In this document: in pieces, positions 1 to 8,260 of the stretch
How the letters are laid out: each line of letters starts with the position of its first letter
Position numbering within the stretch: the first letter of the stretch is position 1
Assembly: GCA_020850475.1 (NCBI GenBank)
Contig: JADZEO010000118.1
Span: 1-37,521 of the forward strand
Source of the DNA: Bdellovibrionales bacterium
Lineage (GTDB): Bacteria; Bdellovibrionota; Bdellovibrionia; Bdellovibrionales; UBA1609
Reading direction: 5' to 3'
Length of the DNA stretch: 37,521 nucleotides
Translations under genes and position numbers: made by a program
Notes under the pieces: generated by a model
Seen by the model: the letters and a program-made list of their open reading frames with translations, nothing else
The model's database searches: none
Told to the model about the DNA's origin: nothing

Positions 1-307
1 AAGCCCCCGGCCCCGCGTGGGATTGGCCGAGAGAGTTACAACGATGAGATCAGTTTATTGTGAATCGCCAAAATGTAAACGACAACCTTTGCCCGGCGAA
101 GAGGGGCCCTGTGTTGCGTTAAGTTTCAGAGCTGTTCCACTCTTCTGTCGTCTCTCTGGACTTGGGGCCGCTTGAATCCTGCAGGCAACCGGCGATGGCC
201 GCTGGTCGGCTGACTGTCAAGATTCTAGACAGAAAAGGGGAGGGTGGACCGGTGAGCCTCATCAATCTAAGGAGAGGCAATGGCCTGGGGCTTGCTCTGG
301 CAAGCAC
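1..307. other. Left-edge region without a clear gene
   Basis: No convincing complete gene. In the first plus frame, codons 1-20 (ending ...YNDEISLL) run to a TGA at 61-63; this could be the tail of a gene cut by the window edge, but 20 residues cannot be identified. Positions 269-282 hold a strong ribosome-binding site (AAGGAGAGGCA) in front of an ATG at 280. That ATG is out of frame with the trehalase and opens a 47-codon frame ending at 423. No promoter was recognised with confidence. Confidence 0.4.
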
Positions 308-2083
308 ATGATGCAGTCACAGATTTTTGTCATTATCTTCGTAGCCATAGTGGGCCTGAGTGGAGCCAAGGCTTCGAGCTGCCGAGGGGAAGTAAAGCGA
401 TTTATGACTCCTCAGTGGGTTAGCCCTGGGGTTAAGGCAAAAGTACCCGATGTCCTCCGCGATCCCTTCGTAATTGAAGCTCTGACTCGTGAGGATTTTC
501 GTTTATTTTTGCTCGATTCAGTGAGCCGCGAAGGAGCGAAGGCGCCGATCCAGGATTTCAAACAAATTGCCGATGCCTTGCCGCGCCGGCGTCTCGATCA
601 GGCCGTGGCAGAGGTCGGGCGCGAGGCCCAGACACTGAGCAACCAAGAACTGGTTGACTACATTCTCAAGAACTATCGGCTGGCCGATGCAGGAGTTCTC
701 GCCCGTGCCGACATTAACCAGATTGAACCGGTACCACAATCACCCTTGTTGAACTACCGCTTGGGGAATTGGGTCGCAAAAGCAGTTGTGGAAATTCACC
801 GTCTCTGGGGGGAACTACTGTTTAAGTCTGATCGTGATGACGGGTCGACCTTACTTAAGGTGCCCAAACCCTATGTGGTAGCGGGCGGAAGATTTCGCGA
901 ATTTTACTACTGGGATTCATTCTGGATCATGAAAGGGCTCTTACTGAGTGGGTACTCTAAAATCGCCGTGGGAATGCTTGAAAATTTTGTTTATTTGTAT
1001 GAACGCTACCGCATTATCCCTAATGGCAATCGCTTTTACTACCTGTCGCGCACTCAGGTGCCCTTGTTTATCGAAATGGTCACACTCCTGAAGGATGCCG
1101 GAGTGCTCGATTTCAGTCGTGCGATACGGGGGTCGCGAGTTTCGAATTCTCTGGAAGCTCGAATAATCAAGGTCGCAGATAGCTATTTCGAAACAGTGTG
1201 GTTAGGCACTCCTCGATACAAGGCGGAGCAGGGACTCTTCGGTTTTTTTGACAATGCCCGCGGAGGTGAGACCGATCCCAACGTCATTGTTGTCCGTCCT
1301 GAAGCACATATCCGGGAAAGTCGGCTGGAAGAGACACTTGATAAGAGGATTATGGCGGAGTCGGGCCTCGATTTTTCGTACACGCGCTATGGAACCCAAC
1401 CAGGTAATTGGCTACCGGTTGAGCTTAATTTTATTCTTTATGATTATTGCGGACAGCTGGCGGGGCTTTTACGCGAAGTGGGCCAAACCACAAGAGCTCA
1501 GGTGTATTCGGAGCGCCAAGCTCAGTTAAAGATCAGTATTCAAAAACAGCTCTTTGACCCCCAGACGGGATTTTATCTTGATCGTAATTTTGTAACCGGC
1601 GAGTTGAGTGGGGTTGTCTCAGCCGCGTCACTTTTCCCCTTTTACTATCGATTCTATGACCAAAGCTTAGGTCGTAAAAAACTGTTGGAGCTGTTGGCAA
1701 TTTTGAAACCTCAGGGGCACAAAGGAATTCATACCACCAACAAAGAGGGGCCCGGCCAGTGGGACGGCGAGTGGAGTTGGGCGCCATTTAATGAAATCGC
1801 CTTTCAGAGTCTCGTTCGCTACGGTCTGCACAAAGAGGCCGGCGACTTGGCCCTGGACTACTTGGAGATGACTCTTCGGAACTTCCAGAAGACCGGCAAC
1901 TTCTATGAAAAGCAGCGGGCCTCAGACGGGGGGCTTCAGGTCCCTCGGAATTCTGAGATTTACGGAAATGAAACCGGTTTTGGGTGGACGAACGGTTCAA
2001 GTTTGATTTTTATTGAGTACCTGGCCAAGGCCGGGCGACTAAAGGAGTTAGAACAACGTCTCGATCACTTCCGTGGTTACTGA
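308..2083 (+). CDS. treA: Exported trehalase (GH37)
   Basis: Hydrolyses alpha,alpha-trehalose to two glucose molecules, probably in the periplasm. The N-terminus is a typical Sec signal (hydrophobic stretch about residues 4-20, cleavage near AKA-SS). Family GH37 landmarks are present: GGRFREFYYWDSFW near residue 197, the block ESGLDFSYTRYG with the likely catalytic acid Asp355, QWDGEWSWAPFNE near 480, FYEK with the likely catalytic base Glu534, and GFGWTNG near the C-terminus. The 591-residue length suits periplasmic trehalases. ATG 308 has no good ribosome-binding site; ATG 311 follows it directly. The 3' end overlaps the convergent kelch-like gene by 7 bp. The family assignment is secure; the in vivo substrate is inferred. 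Confidence 0.93.
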   Translation: MMQSQIFVIIFVAIVGLSGAKASSCRGEVKRFMTPQWVSPGVKAKVPDVLRDPFVIEALTREDFRLFLLDSVSREGAKAPIQDFKQIADALPRRRLDQAVAEVGREAQTLSNQELVDYILKNYRLADAGVLARADINQIEPVPQSPLLNYRLGNWVAKAVVEIHRLWGELLFKSDRDDGSTLLKVPKPYVVAGGRFREFYYWDSFWIMKGLLLSGYSKIAVGMLENFVYLYERYRIIPNGNRFYYLSRTQVPLFIEMVTLLKDAGVLDFSRAIRGSRVSNSLEARIIKVADSYFETVWLGTPRYKAEQGLFGFFDNARGGETDPNVIVVRPEAHIRESRLEETLDKRIMAESGLDFSYTRYGTQPGNWLPVELNFILYDYCGQLAGLLREVGQTTRAQVYSERQAQLKISIQKQLFDPQTGFYLDRNFVTGELSGVVSAASLFPFYYRFYDQSLGRKKLLELLAILKPQGHKGIHTTNKEGPGQWDGEWSWAPFNEIAFQSLVRYGLHKEAGDLALDYLEMTLRNFQKTGNFYEKQRASDGGLQVPRNSEIYGNETGFGWTNGSSLIFIEYLAKAGRLKELEQRLDHFRGY

Positions 2084-3228
2084 GGCTTGTACAAGTAAAC
2101 CTTTGGAGAACCTCCCGACCAACTCGCGACGAAAATGACCCCAACTTCTACAATCGGAGTAAAGACCGCGATGAGGTTGCCGTAGGTGTCGGCAAGTGGG
2201 TGAGTGGTGGTCGAAGACGTCCACGGTCCTGCACCCTCGTGGTCGGGGTTGTACTCGTAGACTTTGGAGGTGCCGCCGAGAGCTGACCCATTGTCAAAAA
2301 CCAACAGGTTGCCGGTGGTCGGATCAATGGATTGGCGTCCCCAACTTCCACCGACGCCGAGTGAGGTCGGCGCATCACTTCGAGCGGTGATGGTTCCCTG
2401 GGCATCTAGGGTGTACAGTTTTCTCTCGTTCTCAACTCCTCCACCGAAATAGATGAGCTTTCGTTTGGCACTGTATTGCGCAAAGGTACTAATAGTTCCA
2501 ATGGGACCTCCGACCGGAATCGAGGTCCATGAGGTGGCGCCGACCTTTAGAGTAAAAACCTTCCCGGGAAAGCCGTTTCCGCCCTCGATGTACACTAGAG
2601 AATTCAATTCCGGAAAGAAGTCTAATGAGGACGCCTGGGAGTAAACCCCAGAGGGCGCGGGGAGCGAGGTCCATTGATTGTTTGAATGTTTCCAAACTTT
2701 GTGGTCCGTGATGTGGCTCGATTCATAGTAGTAGTAGTCACCATTGAGCGGGTTGATCGCGGCATGGTCGTAGGCGTGGGGAGCACTGTTCACTGGAGCC
2801 GAGGGCATCCGTCTCCAAGTGTTGTCGATTTCAGAATACTCAACGTACCCGGCGTCTGGTGATCCCGTCGAGCCACATTCGTAGGCGGGGTCTTGGGCTC
2901 CGCGGGCACACCCGAGGATGTAGATTTTTTTGGTTAGGGGATTGCGAACTGCTTTGTCGGAAAATTCAATAAACGGTGAGCTGCCATTACCGGAAAAGTT
3001 AGGCAAAAGCATTCCGCTAAAATTAGTCGTCTCAAGCTGAAGCCATTGACCTGGGCTCATTGCGGCCGCCGCCTGTGCCAATGGGGTCAGCGAGGAAGGG
3101 CTTCTCACCGCAATTGTCGTCGGCTGAGAATTAATGGTACCGGCGAGGACTGACGACCCAGTCACCAGGGCCAACGCCAGCAAACTCTTAAACGGGAGTA
3201 AATGATAGCAAATCCTATGCGAGATCAC
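2077..3228 (-). CDS. Exported kelch-like beta-propeller protein
   Basis: 383 residues starting at GTG 3228, with GGAG seven bases upstream. A signal peptide is clear (hydrophobic LLALALVTGSSVLAG, about residues 16-30). The rest is rich in Gly, Ser, Trp and Tyr, with repeated short beta-blade phrases such as YVEYSEIDNTWRRMP, VWKHSNNQWTSLP, VFTLKVGATSWTSIP and KVYEYN. This is the pattern of kelch-type propellers: a display strand, then W, then a Ser/Pro turn. A final blade ends in KVYLYKP. No catalytic residues were recognised, so a binding or surface role is only inferred. It resembles the protein at 5067-6230 in length, ending and an N-terminal TTIAV phrase. It runs convergently into the trehalase gene. 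Confidence 0.72.
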   Translation of the reverse strand: MISHRICYHLLPFKSLLALALVTGSSVLAGTINSQPTTIAVRSPSSLTPLAQAAAAMSPGQWLQLETTNFSGMLLPNFSGNGSSPFIEFSDKAVRNPLTKKIYILGCARGAQDPAYECGSTGSPDAGYVEYSEIDNTWRRMPSAPVNSAPHAYDHAAINPLNGDYYYYESSHITDHKVWKHSNNQWTSLPAPSGVYSQASSLDFFPELNSLVYIEGGNGFPGKVFTLKVGATSWTSIPVGGPIGTISTFAQYSAKRKLIYFGGGVENERKLYTLDAQGTITARSDAPTSLGVGGSWGRQSIDPTTGNLLVFDNGSALGGTSKVYEYNPDHEGAGPWTSSTTTHPLADTYGNLIAVFTPIVEVGVIFVASWSGGSPKVYLYKPQ

Positions 3229-3375
3229 ATAATTCTCCGCTCGAGGTCTTACCTATTCATTTTAAATCAGAAGCCTAGGTTTTCCCTAATAATCGTGATG
3301 GCGTCCTTTTAAATGATTGCGTGTGTCTCACTATGACTCGAGGAATTTGCCAATCAATCGCATGATCGTGGAGGA

Positions 3376-3396
3376 CCACTCGTTGAAATCGAGTGG
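3376..3396 (-). terminator. Hairpin downstream of the 3427-3972 gene
   Basis: A perfect 7-bp stem (CCACTCG/CGAGTGG) with a 7-base loop lies about 30 bases past the stop of the minus-strand gene at 3427. There is no T-tract after it, so it may be a weak or factor-dependent end, or an mRNA-protecting hairpin. It also lies upstream of the kelch-like gene starting at 3228. Confidence 0.4.
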
Positions 3397-3426
3397 CCTC
3401 GGGAATGAGTCGAATCTGGAGGGAGT

Positions 3427-3972
3427 TTAGATTTTGAGTTTTTCGAAATTAAAGTCAGTCAAGTTGGTGCAAGTCATTTCGACCATCTTGAGCTGAGAGG
3501 TGACGGAACCCTTCTTTTCGCTATAGGTGATAATGGCGGCAGTGCCAACAAACGGGGTGGTGTCTTGAATCATCGTCTCTTTGGCCTTAAGAATGCCCGT
3601 AATGTCGACGTAGTTGATGTTGCCATCAGTGGCGAAATAGTAGCGTCCGCGGACCGTGGCCACGCCTTGGCTGGTTTTAAGCTCGCGGTACCAGTTCATG
3701 TGGCCATCAGAGGAAATCGGCTGGAAGTTAATCAAATCAAGCTGCGGGAACAGCTTGGCCAATTCATTGTCGACTGAAAGCGGAAGTAACTTACCCTCAT
3801 GGCCACCTGCGCGCATCAGCCCAGCGGCTTTGTCGACTCGAAAGACAAATTGGACGGGATCGGTGTTCTCAGTTTGTTGCCAACGACATTGGACATCGAG
3901 AATGGCAGCCTTTTCGGCCAAGGCCAAAGGGGTTGCTAACAAAGCGATCAACATCAGGGCCTTTTGAATCAT
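3427..3972 (-). CDS. Exported protein of unknown function
   Basis: 181 residues with a clear signal peptide (MIQKALMLIALLATPLALA, cleavage near residue 19). The mature part has two cysteines (in VQCRW and EMTCTN) that could form one disulfide. It is predicted to be mostly beta by its alternating pattern, including a YYFATDGNINYVDITG strand-turn segment. No family was recognised. Start ATG 3972 has GGGAG six bases upstream, but the GGG lies in the stem of a perfect 8-bp hairpin (3981-4000). It is transcribed away from the proline-rich lipoprotein gene behind a large hairpin at 4080-4118, so it probably has its own promoter. Confidence 0.7.
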   Translation of the reverse strand: MIQKALMLIALLATPLALAEKAAILDVQCRWQQTENTDPVQFVFRVDKAAGLMRAGGHEGKLLPLSVDNELAKLFPQLDLINFQPISSDGHMNWYRELKTSQGVATVRGRYYFATDGNINYVDITGILKAKETMIQDTTPFVGTAAIITYSEKKGSVTSQLKMVEMTCTNLTDFNFEKLKI

Positions 3973-3980
3973 ATGCGACT

Positions 3981-4000
3981 CCCGTTAATTATTTAACGGG
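3981..4000 (-). promoter_or_regulatory. 5' leader hairpin overlapping the ribosome-binding site
   Basis: In the mRNA of the gene starting at 3972, CCCGTTAA and TTAACGGG form a perfect 8-bp stem closed by the tetraloop ATAA. The last three G of the 3' arm are the first part of the GGGAG ribosome-binding site. Folding would partly hide that site, so a translational control element is possible. Confidence 0.4.
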
Positions 4001-4079
4001 GGCAATCGCAATTAAGGTGCCACTTCAGGTGCCTTACGGAAGGTTGAGGACTTAGAATTATACACCAACCGAAGCAAAG

Positions 4080-4118
4080 AGGGTCACAAGCTGACGGAAA
4101 TCGTCATCTCGTGACCCT
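4080..4118 (-). terminator. Two-tier hairpin terminator of the proline-rich lipoprotein gene
   Basis: The outer stem AGGGTCAC/GTGACCCT (8 bp) encloses a 4x4 internal loop and an inner stem TGACG/CGTCA with a 5-base loop. It begins 9 bases past the TAA of the gene ending at 4127. On the minus strand the stem is followed by CTTTGCTTCGG, only a weak T-run. Confidence 0.6.
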
Positions 4119-4126
4119 GAGTTGGC

Positions 4127-4885
4127 TTAAGGAATAATGCACTCAAACCGCGGGTAACTCCGTTCGCACGGGTTGGGCTCAGGCGGGTCCTCTGGCGGAG
4201 GTGGAGGAGGCGGCGGCGGAGGCGAAGTGCCCGGAGGCGGTGGTTCGTCTGGGGGGGGTGCAGGAGGAGCTGTCGGTGGTGGAGGTTCTGGAGTCGGTTC
4301 TGGAGGCGGCACGACCACTGGCGGTGGTGCCGGAGTCACAGCTTCAACACAGGCTCCAACGGTTGACTCAGCACGGGCTTTGATCGCGAGAAGTTTTTTG
4401 TAAAATTCCGGCCATCCCCCATTGGGCATCACCACGGTGACATCGGAGGGGCTGGCGGCACCTAGGCTCTGCTGCCACGAGGACCCAGTGAGTTGCACGA
4501 GTCCAATCCCCATGCCGTCCGGGGTGCAGAATTTGGTTTCATTTAGAATGATGTGTTCTTGCAGGCCTGCGACTTCTGCCGAAGAGAGTTGAAAGTTTTC
4601 GCAAGCCAGCTTCCCAATCTTGAAATTGGCAATACCCGTCTCAAGATTGAGCGGGTTAACCAAAAACCCATCGCTCGTTCCACCATATTGAAAGGTGACC
4701 GGCGGGAAGGCGAGTGTTTGGCAAGGCCTCGTACTCACGCTTTGTGCGGGTGGCGTAATGCTAGAGCTGCTGTAGCCGAAGTTTGGCGGAGGACCTTCAC
4801 CCGCGCAGTTAGTGTAGCCAACAAGGATTAACCCCGTTAAGCTGACAAAGGCCACGATATTACGTGGTCGAAGAAACCGATTCAT
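4127..4885 (-). CDS. Lipoprotein with long proline-rich C-terminal region
   Basis: The chosen start is ATG 4885, preceded by GGGGGT at good spacing. It gives a clean lipoprotein signal (MNRFLRPRNIVAFVSLTGLI, then VGYTNC) with Cys lipidation near residue 27. A longer in-frame version from 5023 would bury this signal and is rejected. The middle part (about residues 50-175) is a small domain with several cysteines. The last ~75 residues are a proline run of PPEP/PPPP type including ten consecutive prolines, then a short tail with two cysteines (CERSYPRFEC). A proline rod of this kind probably spans the periplasm or projects from the envelope (inference). The 252-residue protein matches no family known to me. 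Confidence 0.75.
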   Translation of the reverse strand: MNRFLRPRNIVAFVSLTGLILVGYTNCAGEGPPPNFGYSSSSITPPAQSVSTRPCQTLAFPPVTFQYGGTSDGFLVNPLNLETGIANFKIGKLACENFQLSSAEVAGLQEHIILNETKFCTPDGMGIGLVQLTGSSWQQSLGAASPSDVTVVMPNGGWPEFYKKLLAIKARAESTVGACVEAVTPAPPPVVVPPPEPTPEPPPPTAPPAPPPDEPPPPGTSPPPPPPPPPPEDPPEPNPCERSYPRFECIIP

Positions 4886-5066
4886 TTGATACCCCCAGTA
4901 AGAACCCTGATCGTCTGTTTCAAACTGAGACGATCTGCCCTTTCCCTTTAATAGCTTTAGATTACAAACTGCATTCCAGTGAAACAAGGCCGGGGGACCT
5001 CGGCAGGACTGTAAAGAGGCCAAGGTTTAGTCAAGGCTCCAAACAATTGTCGATTCATCTCAAGTA

Positions 5067-6230
5067 TCAGGAAGCGGGATAGACTAAGTAAACTTTTTCG
5101 CCGCCTCCGGGAATCCAGGCCAGGCGCTGAATTGCGGGAATATAAAACAAACTATTGTAGTGCTCGGGATCGGTTCCGCCATCCGCCGTACGTTTAGGTA
5201 AACTCGGAGAGACGGTGATTTTGTCGACGATCCATTGTCCATTCCAAGGATCTTGCGGTGGAGAAAGACGAGTGATTGAACTTCCCGCTTCGTCATCAAC
5301 GTAATAAAATTTCTTAGTCAGTGGGAAATAGCAAAAACTATTCTGGTTGTAAGGCAAACTGGCATTGAGACCCACCTGCTTAAAACCGAGAGTGGGTTGT
5401 TCGGGATTAAAAGCGTATAGACTTCCGTCGCGCGCCTGGCGCATCAGGAGTCCCTCATGCATCCAGATACGGCCCGACTCCATGGGGCCTGGAAGATAAG
5501 GATAATTTTCCGTCAGCTTGAACTTCCAATCGGTGGCATCAAGGTAAATGTTGTTGGTGTAAGCATTCTGGTCATTGCCCAGGAGCCAATAGCATTTTCG
5601 TTGATAGTCGATTACCGCTGAGCTGTCATAGGAGGTGCGAGGGGCTAAGTTTTGTCCCCATCGACTCCAGGTGCTCGTAGCTAAATCAAAGCGATGGCAA
5701 GCAGGTGAACGTCGCGACTCACGGCAAATCGCGGTGCGAGTCACATAAATGACAGAGCCCTTAGGACCACCACCCCACGCCGTCGGTAGAACACAAAGAT
5801 TTTGGTAGGAGTGTGCGGGGGAGGGAACGCCACCACTGTCTTTGAGTTCGTAGTAAAGATCATCGCTCGTTTGGTTGACGTAATAATCCCAGTTGTCATA
5901 CTTGCCCCCTTGGGGCGCCTGACGCTTCCATTTGGCATCGGTAAAGTCAAAAATAGCGGCGCCAATGTTGGCCGGCGAAGTGTGGCCACCGGTGCCGGCG
6001 AGCACCCAAGCTCCGCCCGGCGAGTAGTCAGTGACAACTGCACCGCCAATCCAAGAGTTAAACAGCGAGTAGCTCCACATCATCGAACTCATTTCCGTCG
6101 GAGTGATGTCATAAGCAGTGTTGAGTCCAATGGCCGCGACTTGTCCAGGTCCCGGCAAACTGTAGGGCGGCGTGAATGTTGACTTGGGTACGACAGCAAT
6201 CGTCGTTGCTGCGGATTTCAAAATACCCAT
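5067..6230 (-). CDS. Kelch-like beta-propeller protein lacking an obvious signal peptide
   Basis: 387 residues from ATG 6230, which has GGAGG five bases upstream and an extended -10 promoter 41 bases before it. A longer frame from ATG 6311 has no ribosome-binding site and would place the promoter inside the gene. The body is beta-rich with blade-like phrases: AAIFDFTDAKWKR, HRFDLATSTWSRWG, LYAFNPEQPTLGF, and a last block ending in EKVYLVYP. It resembles the exported protein at 2077-3228 in size and ending and in a TTIAV phrase near the N-terminus. Unlike it, no Sec signal precedes that phrase. Either it stays inside the cell, uses another exit route, or has lost its signal. Function unknown. 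Confidence 0.68.
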   Translation of the reverse strand: MGILKSAATTIAVVPKSTFTPPYSLPGPGQVAAIGLNTAYDITPTEMSSMMWSYSLFNSWIGGAVVTDYSPGGAWVLAGTGGHTSPANIGAAIFDFTDAKWKRQAPQGGKYDNWDYYVNQTSDDLYYELKDSGGVPSPAHSYQNLCVLPTAWGGGPKGSVIYVTRTAICRESRRSPACHRFDLATSTWSRWGQNLAPRTSYDSSAVIDYQRKCYWLLGNDQNAYTNNIYLDATDWKFKLTENYPYLPGPMESGRIWMHEGLLMRQARDGSLYAFNPEQPTLGFKQVGLNASLPYNQNSFCYFPLTKKFYYVDDEAGSSITRLSPPQDPWNGQWIVDKITVSPSLPKRTADGGTDPEHYNSLFYIPAIQRLAWIPGGGEKVYLVYPAS

Positions 6231-6270
6231 CGAACCTCCATGTCTGTCGGTAGGGCTTCCCCACCAAGAA

Positions 6271-6279
6271 ATTATATCA
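6271..6279 (-). promoter_or_regulatory. Extended -10 promoter (TGATATAAT)
   Basis: On the minus strand TGATATAAT is an exact match to the extended -10 consensus TGnTATAAT. No good -35 is seen, as is usual for this class. The predicted start of transcription is near 6264, giving a leader of about 34 bases to the GGAGG and ATG at 6230. Confidence 0.6.
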
Positions 6280-6505
6280 CAGGTCCCCCCAATGAGAGTC
6301 TTTGCACTCATGAACAGCGTCGATCAAAGTGCGTGGGAATTTCGCTTGACCAATTAGTCGATTTTTTTTGTATCAAATTGAGATGGAAATAAAATTAAGA
6401 AGGACGCGGCGAGGCCCACGATGAGACAGCGGGAGGGCGGGACTTGACGACCAACTCTACATCTGGTGATCTAAAGAGTGAGGGTCTACTAAATAGGGGG
6501 AACAC

Positions 6506-6892
6506 ATGAAGTGGAGAATCCTGGGCATAGGAATTGCCATCGCCTTCGGTATAGGTTTTTTTCAAAACTGTTCATCGGATTTTACATCCAAGCAAACTGA
6601 GCAAGGGGGACTAGGGAGTCCCAACCCCAACAATCCTGGGGGCCTCAATTGGAATTTGCCGACAGTTATCTCGATGGTTGAAGACAGTGGCAATACCTTT
6701 GATCTTAAGACGACCTTACCTCGCGACGGAAATGGGAACCTTTTGGTCAAGGCCGGAGGGACCTTTGATGTGGATCCTTCAGGGGTCGCGCTCCCAGGCG
6801 GAATGACGCTCTCGGCAGCTGGTATTCTTGATGTCGGAACGGCAAGTGTGGGCGATACCGTAGGCGTGGTATTTAGCTACACGGAGCCCTAA
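6506..6892 (+). CDS. Small lipoprotein with Ig-like domain
   Basis: 128 residues. The signal MKWRILGIGIAIAFGIGFFQNC ends in the FQNC form of lipobox often seen in Bdellovibrio, with lipidated Cys near residue 22. A glycine/asparagine-rich linker follows, then a domain whose end (LPGGMTLSAAGILDVGTA) resembles the putative-Ig type LPPGLTLSxxGxIxGTP repeat. ATG 6506 has GGGGG upstream. The stop is 3 bases before the TTG start of the beta-helix protein, so the two are almost certainly co-transcribed and may work together at the cell surface. A role in adhesion or matrix binding is inference. Confidence 0.72.
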   Translation: MKWRILGIGIAIAFGIGFFQNCSSDFTSKQTEQGGLGSPNPNNPGGLNWNLPTVISMVEDSGNTFDLKTTLPRDGNGNLLVKAGGTFDVDPSGVALPGGMTLSAAGILDVGTASVGDTVGVVFSYTEP

Positions 6893-6895
6893 GAA

Positions 6896-8260
6896 TTGCG
6901 GCTCAACCGAGCAACCCTTCTTGTCATATTTTTCCTAGTCACCGCTGGGACGGTTGAGGCCGGTATTTTTAAATCTTCTTCGGTTACGGTCCAAGTAAAG
7001 GCCAAAACGGTTTCCTGTGAGCCGCGAATCGAATGGCCAGCCCCTTCAATAAATCAAAAGAAGTACATTTCGCCCGGCGATGACTACTGTGCGACTCTGA
7101 GCTCAGCGCAACCTGGCGATGAAATTATCTTTGCGCAAGGAACCTACACCTCGCCCTGTCGCTTTAGCCCGAATGGCGAGCCGGCTCGCCCCATCTACAT
7201 TCGTTCCGCATTTTCTGAACTCAGTAAGCGGGCCAAATTTTCTTGTAGCGGCTGTTCGGGAGTGAGCAATTTTTTTGAAGTCGGTGGGTCCTATTTGGTG
7301 ATCAAGGATTTGTACTTTGTTAACAACGATGCCGATATCATGGTGCGTTTTCTAGCGGCTCACCATGTGATATTGGAAAATACTCAGATGGAAAATATCG
7401 ATGGCCAAGCCATTACCGCCAATTCGGGCAATACCGATAGCTTGATCATTCGCGAAAACAAAATTTTTAATATTAACTACACCGCGACCTACTTTGGCTG
7501 CCACGACGGAAGTTGCAAGAGTACGAACTTGCTGATCGAAGGCAATTACTTGGACGCTTCGGCCATTAATAATTCTTCCATCACCGGCTATGCGATGGAG
7601 ATTAAGCTCAACAGTTACGGGACGATTCGTGACAATTCTTTTTTTAACGGACAAGGCCCGGCCTTGATGGTGTACGGAAACAATGACGCCAACGCACCAG
7701 CAAACATCATCGAGGGAAATTACCTCGAGCGATCCCGTAACGATGCGGCTCTTAACATAGGCGGTGGCCCCGCCCTCGTGCGCAACAACGTCATTGTCAA
7801 TCAGTCGGGAACCGCTTTGTTTGCACAAAACTATGGGGGGCGGGGGCTACAACGAAAGATTTCAATCGTGAGCAATACCATCGTGAGTTCGAGTGGCACT
7901 GCCATTATGGTTCAAGGGTGGTCGGCCGGAGCCGGAAATGTCGTGAGCGGAAACGCCATCTATTCCGCGACTCCTTATTCTCCGAGCCCGATCGGTGCCA
8001 CGCTGGCTGACAACGTCGTCTGTGGAGCTAGTAGCGGCTGTTTTATGGGTTCGGCGGCCACGTCGCCTTACAATCTGAGCCCTCAAGCTGGGGGCCCGTT
8101 GGCCTCCGTGATCCCAGCCACCGGCTATCCCCAATATGATTTCTTTGGCAACTCCCGGGCCGCCAATCAACCGGGAGCTCTCATTACCGATTCAGGAACC
8201 AGCGGATTGTCTTTGACCTATCTCCAGGCCCGACCTCCGCGACTCAAACGCTGCTTTTAA
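6896..8260 (+). CDS. Exported right-handed parallel beta-helix protein
   Basis: 454 residues starting at TTG 6896, with GGAG at 6882-6885. The signal peptide is LLVIFFLVTAGTVEA. The body carries the coil pattern of pectate-lyase-like folds: ladders of short hydrophobic strands with N and G at turns, for example LVIKDLYFVNNDADIMV, HVILENTQMENIDG, SLIIRENKIFNI, NLLIEGNYLD, GTIRDNSFFNG and ALVRNNVIVNQSG. Known members include polysaccharide lyases and surface-binding proteins. No lyase active-site set was identified, so enzymatic activity is open. A polysaccharide ligand is plausible. Its 3' end overlaps the convergent tlpA-like gene by 4 bp. Confidence 0.8.
   Translation: MRLNRATLLVIFFLVTAGTVEAGIFKSSSVTVQVKAKTVSCEPRIEWPAPSINQKKYISPGDDYCATLSSAQPGDEIIFAQGTYTSPCRFSPNGEPARPIYIRSAFSELSKRAKFSCSGCSGVSNFFEVGGSYLVIKDLYFVNNDADIMVRFLAAHHVILENTQMENIDGQAITANSGNTDSLIIRENKIFNINYTATYFGCHDGSCKSTNLLIEGNYLDASAINNSSITGYAMEIKLNSYGTIRDNSFFNGQGPALMVYGNNDANAPANIIEGNYLERSRNDAALNIGGGPALVRNNVIVNQSGTALFAQNYGGRGLQRKISIVSNTIVSSSGTAIMVQGWSAGAGNVVSGNAIYSATPYSPSPIGATLADNVVCGASSGCFMGSAATSPYNLSPQAGGPLASVIPATGYPQYDFFGNSRAANQPGALITDSGTSGLSLTYLQARPPRLKRCF

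Noticed and set aside
4173-4403. Glycine-rich plus-strand frame
   Set aside because: It is the antisense reading of the proline codons of the lipoprotein gene (CCN read as NGG).
7352-7828. 158-codon minus-strand frame
   Set aside because: Antisense to the beta-helix gene with no start signals.
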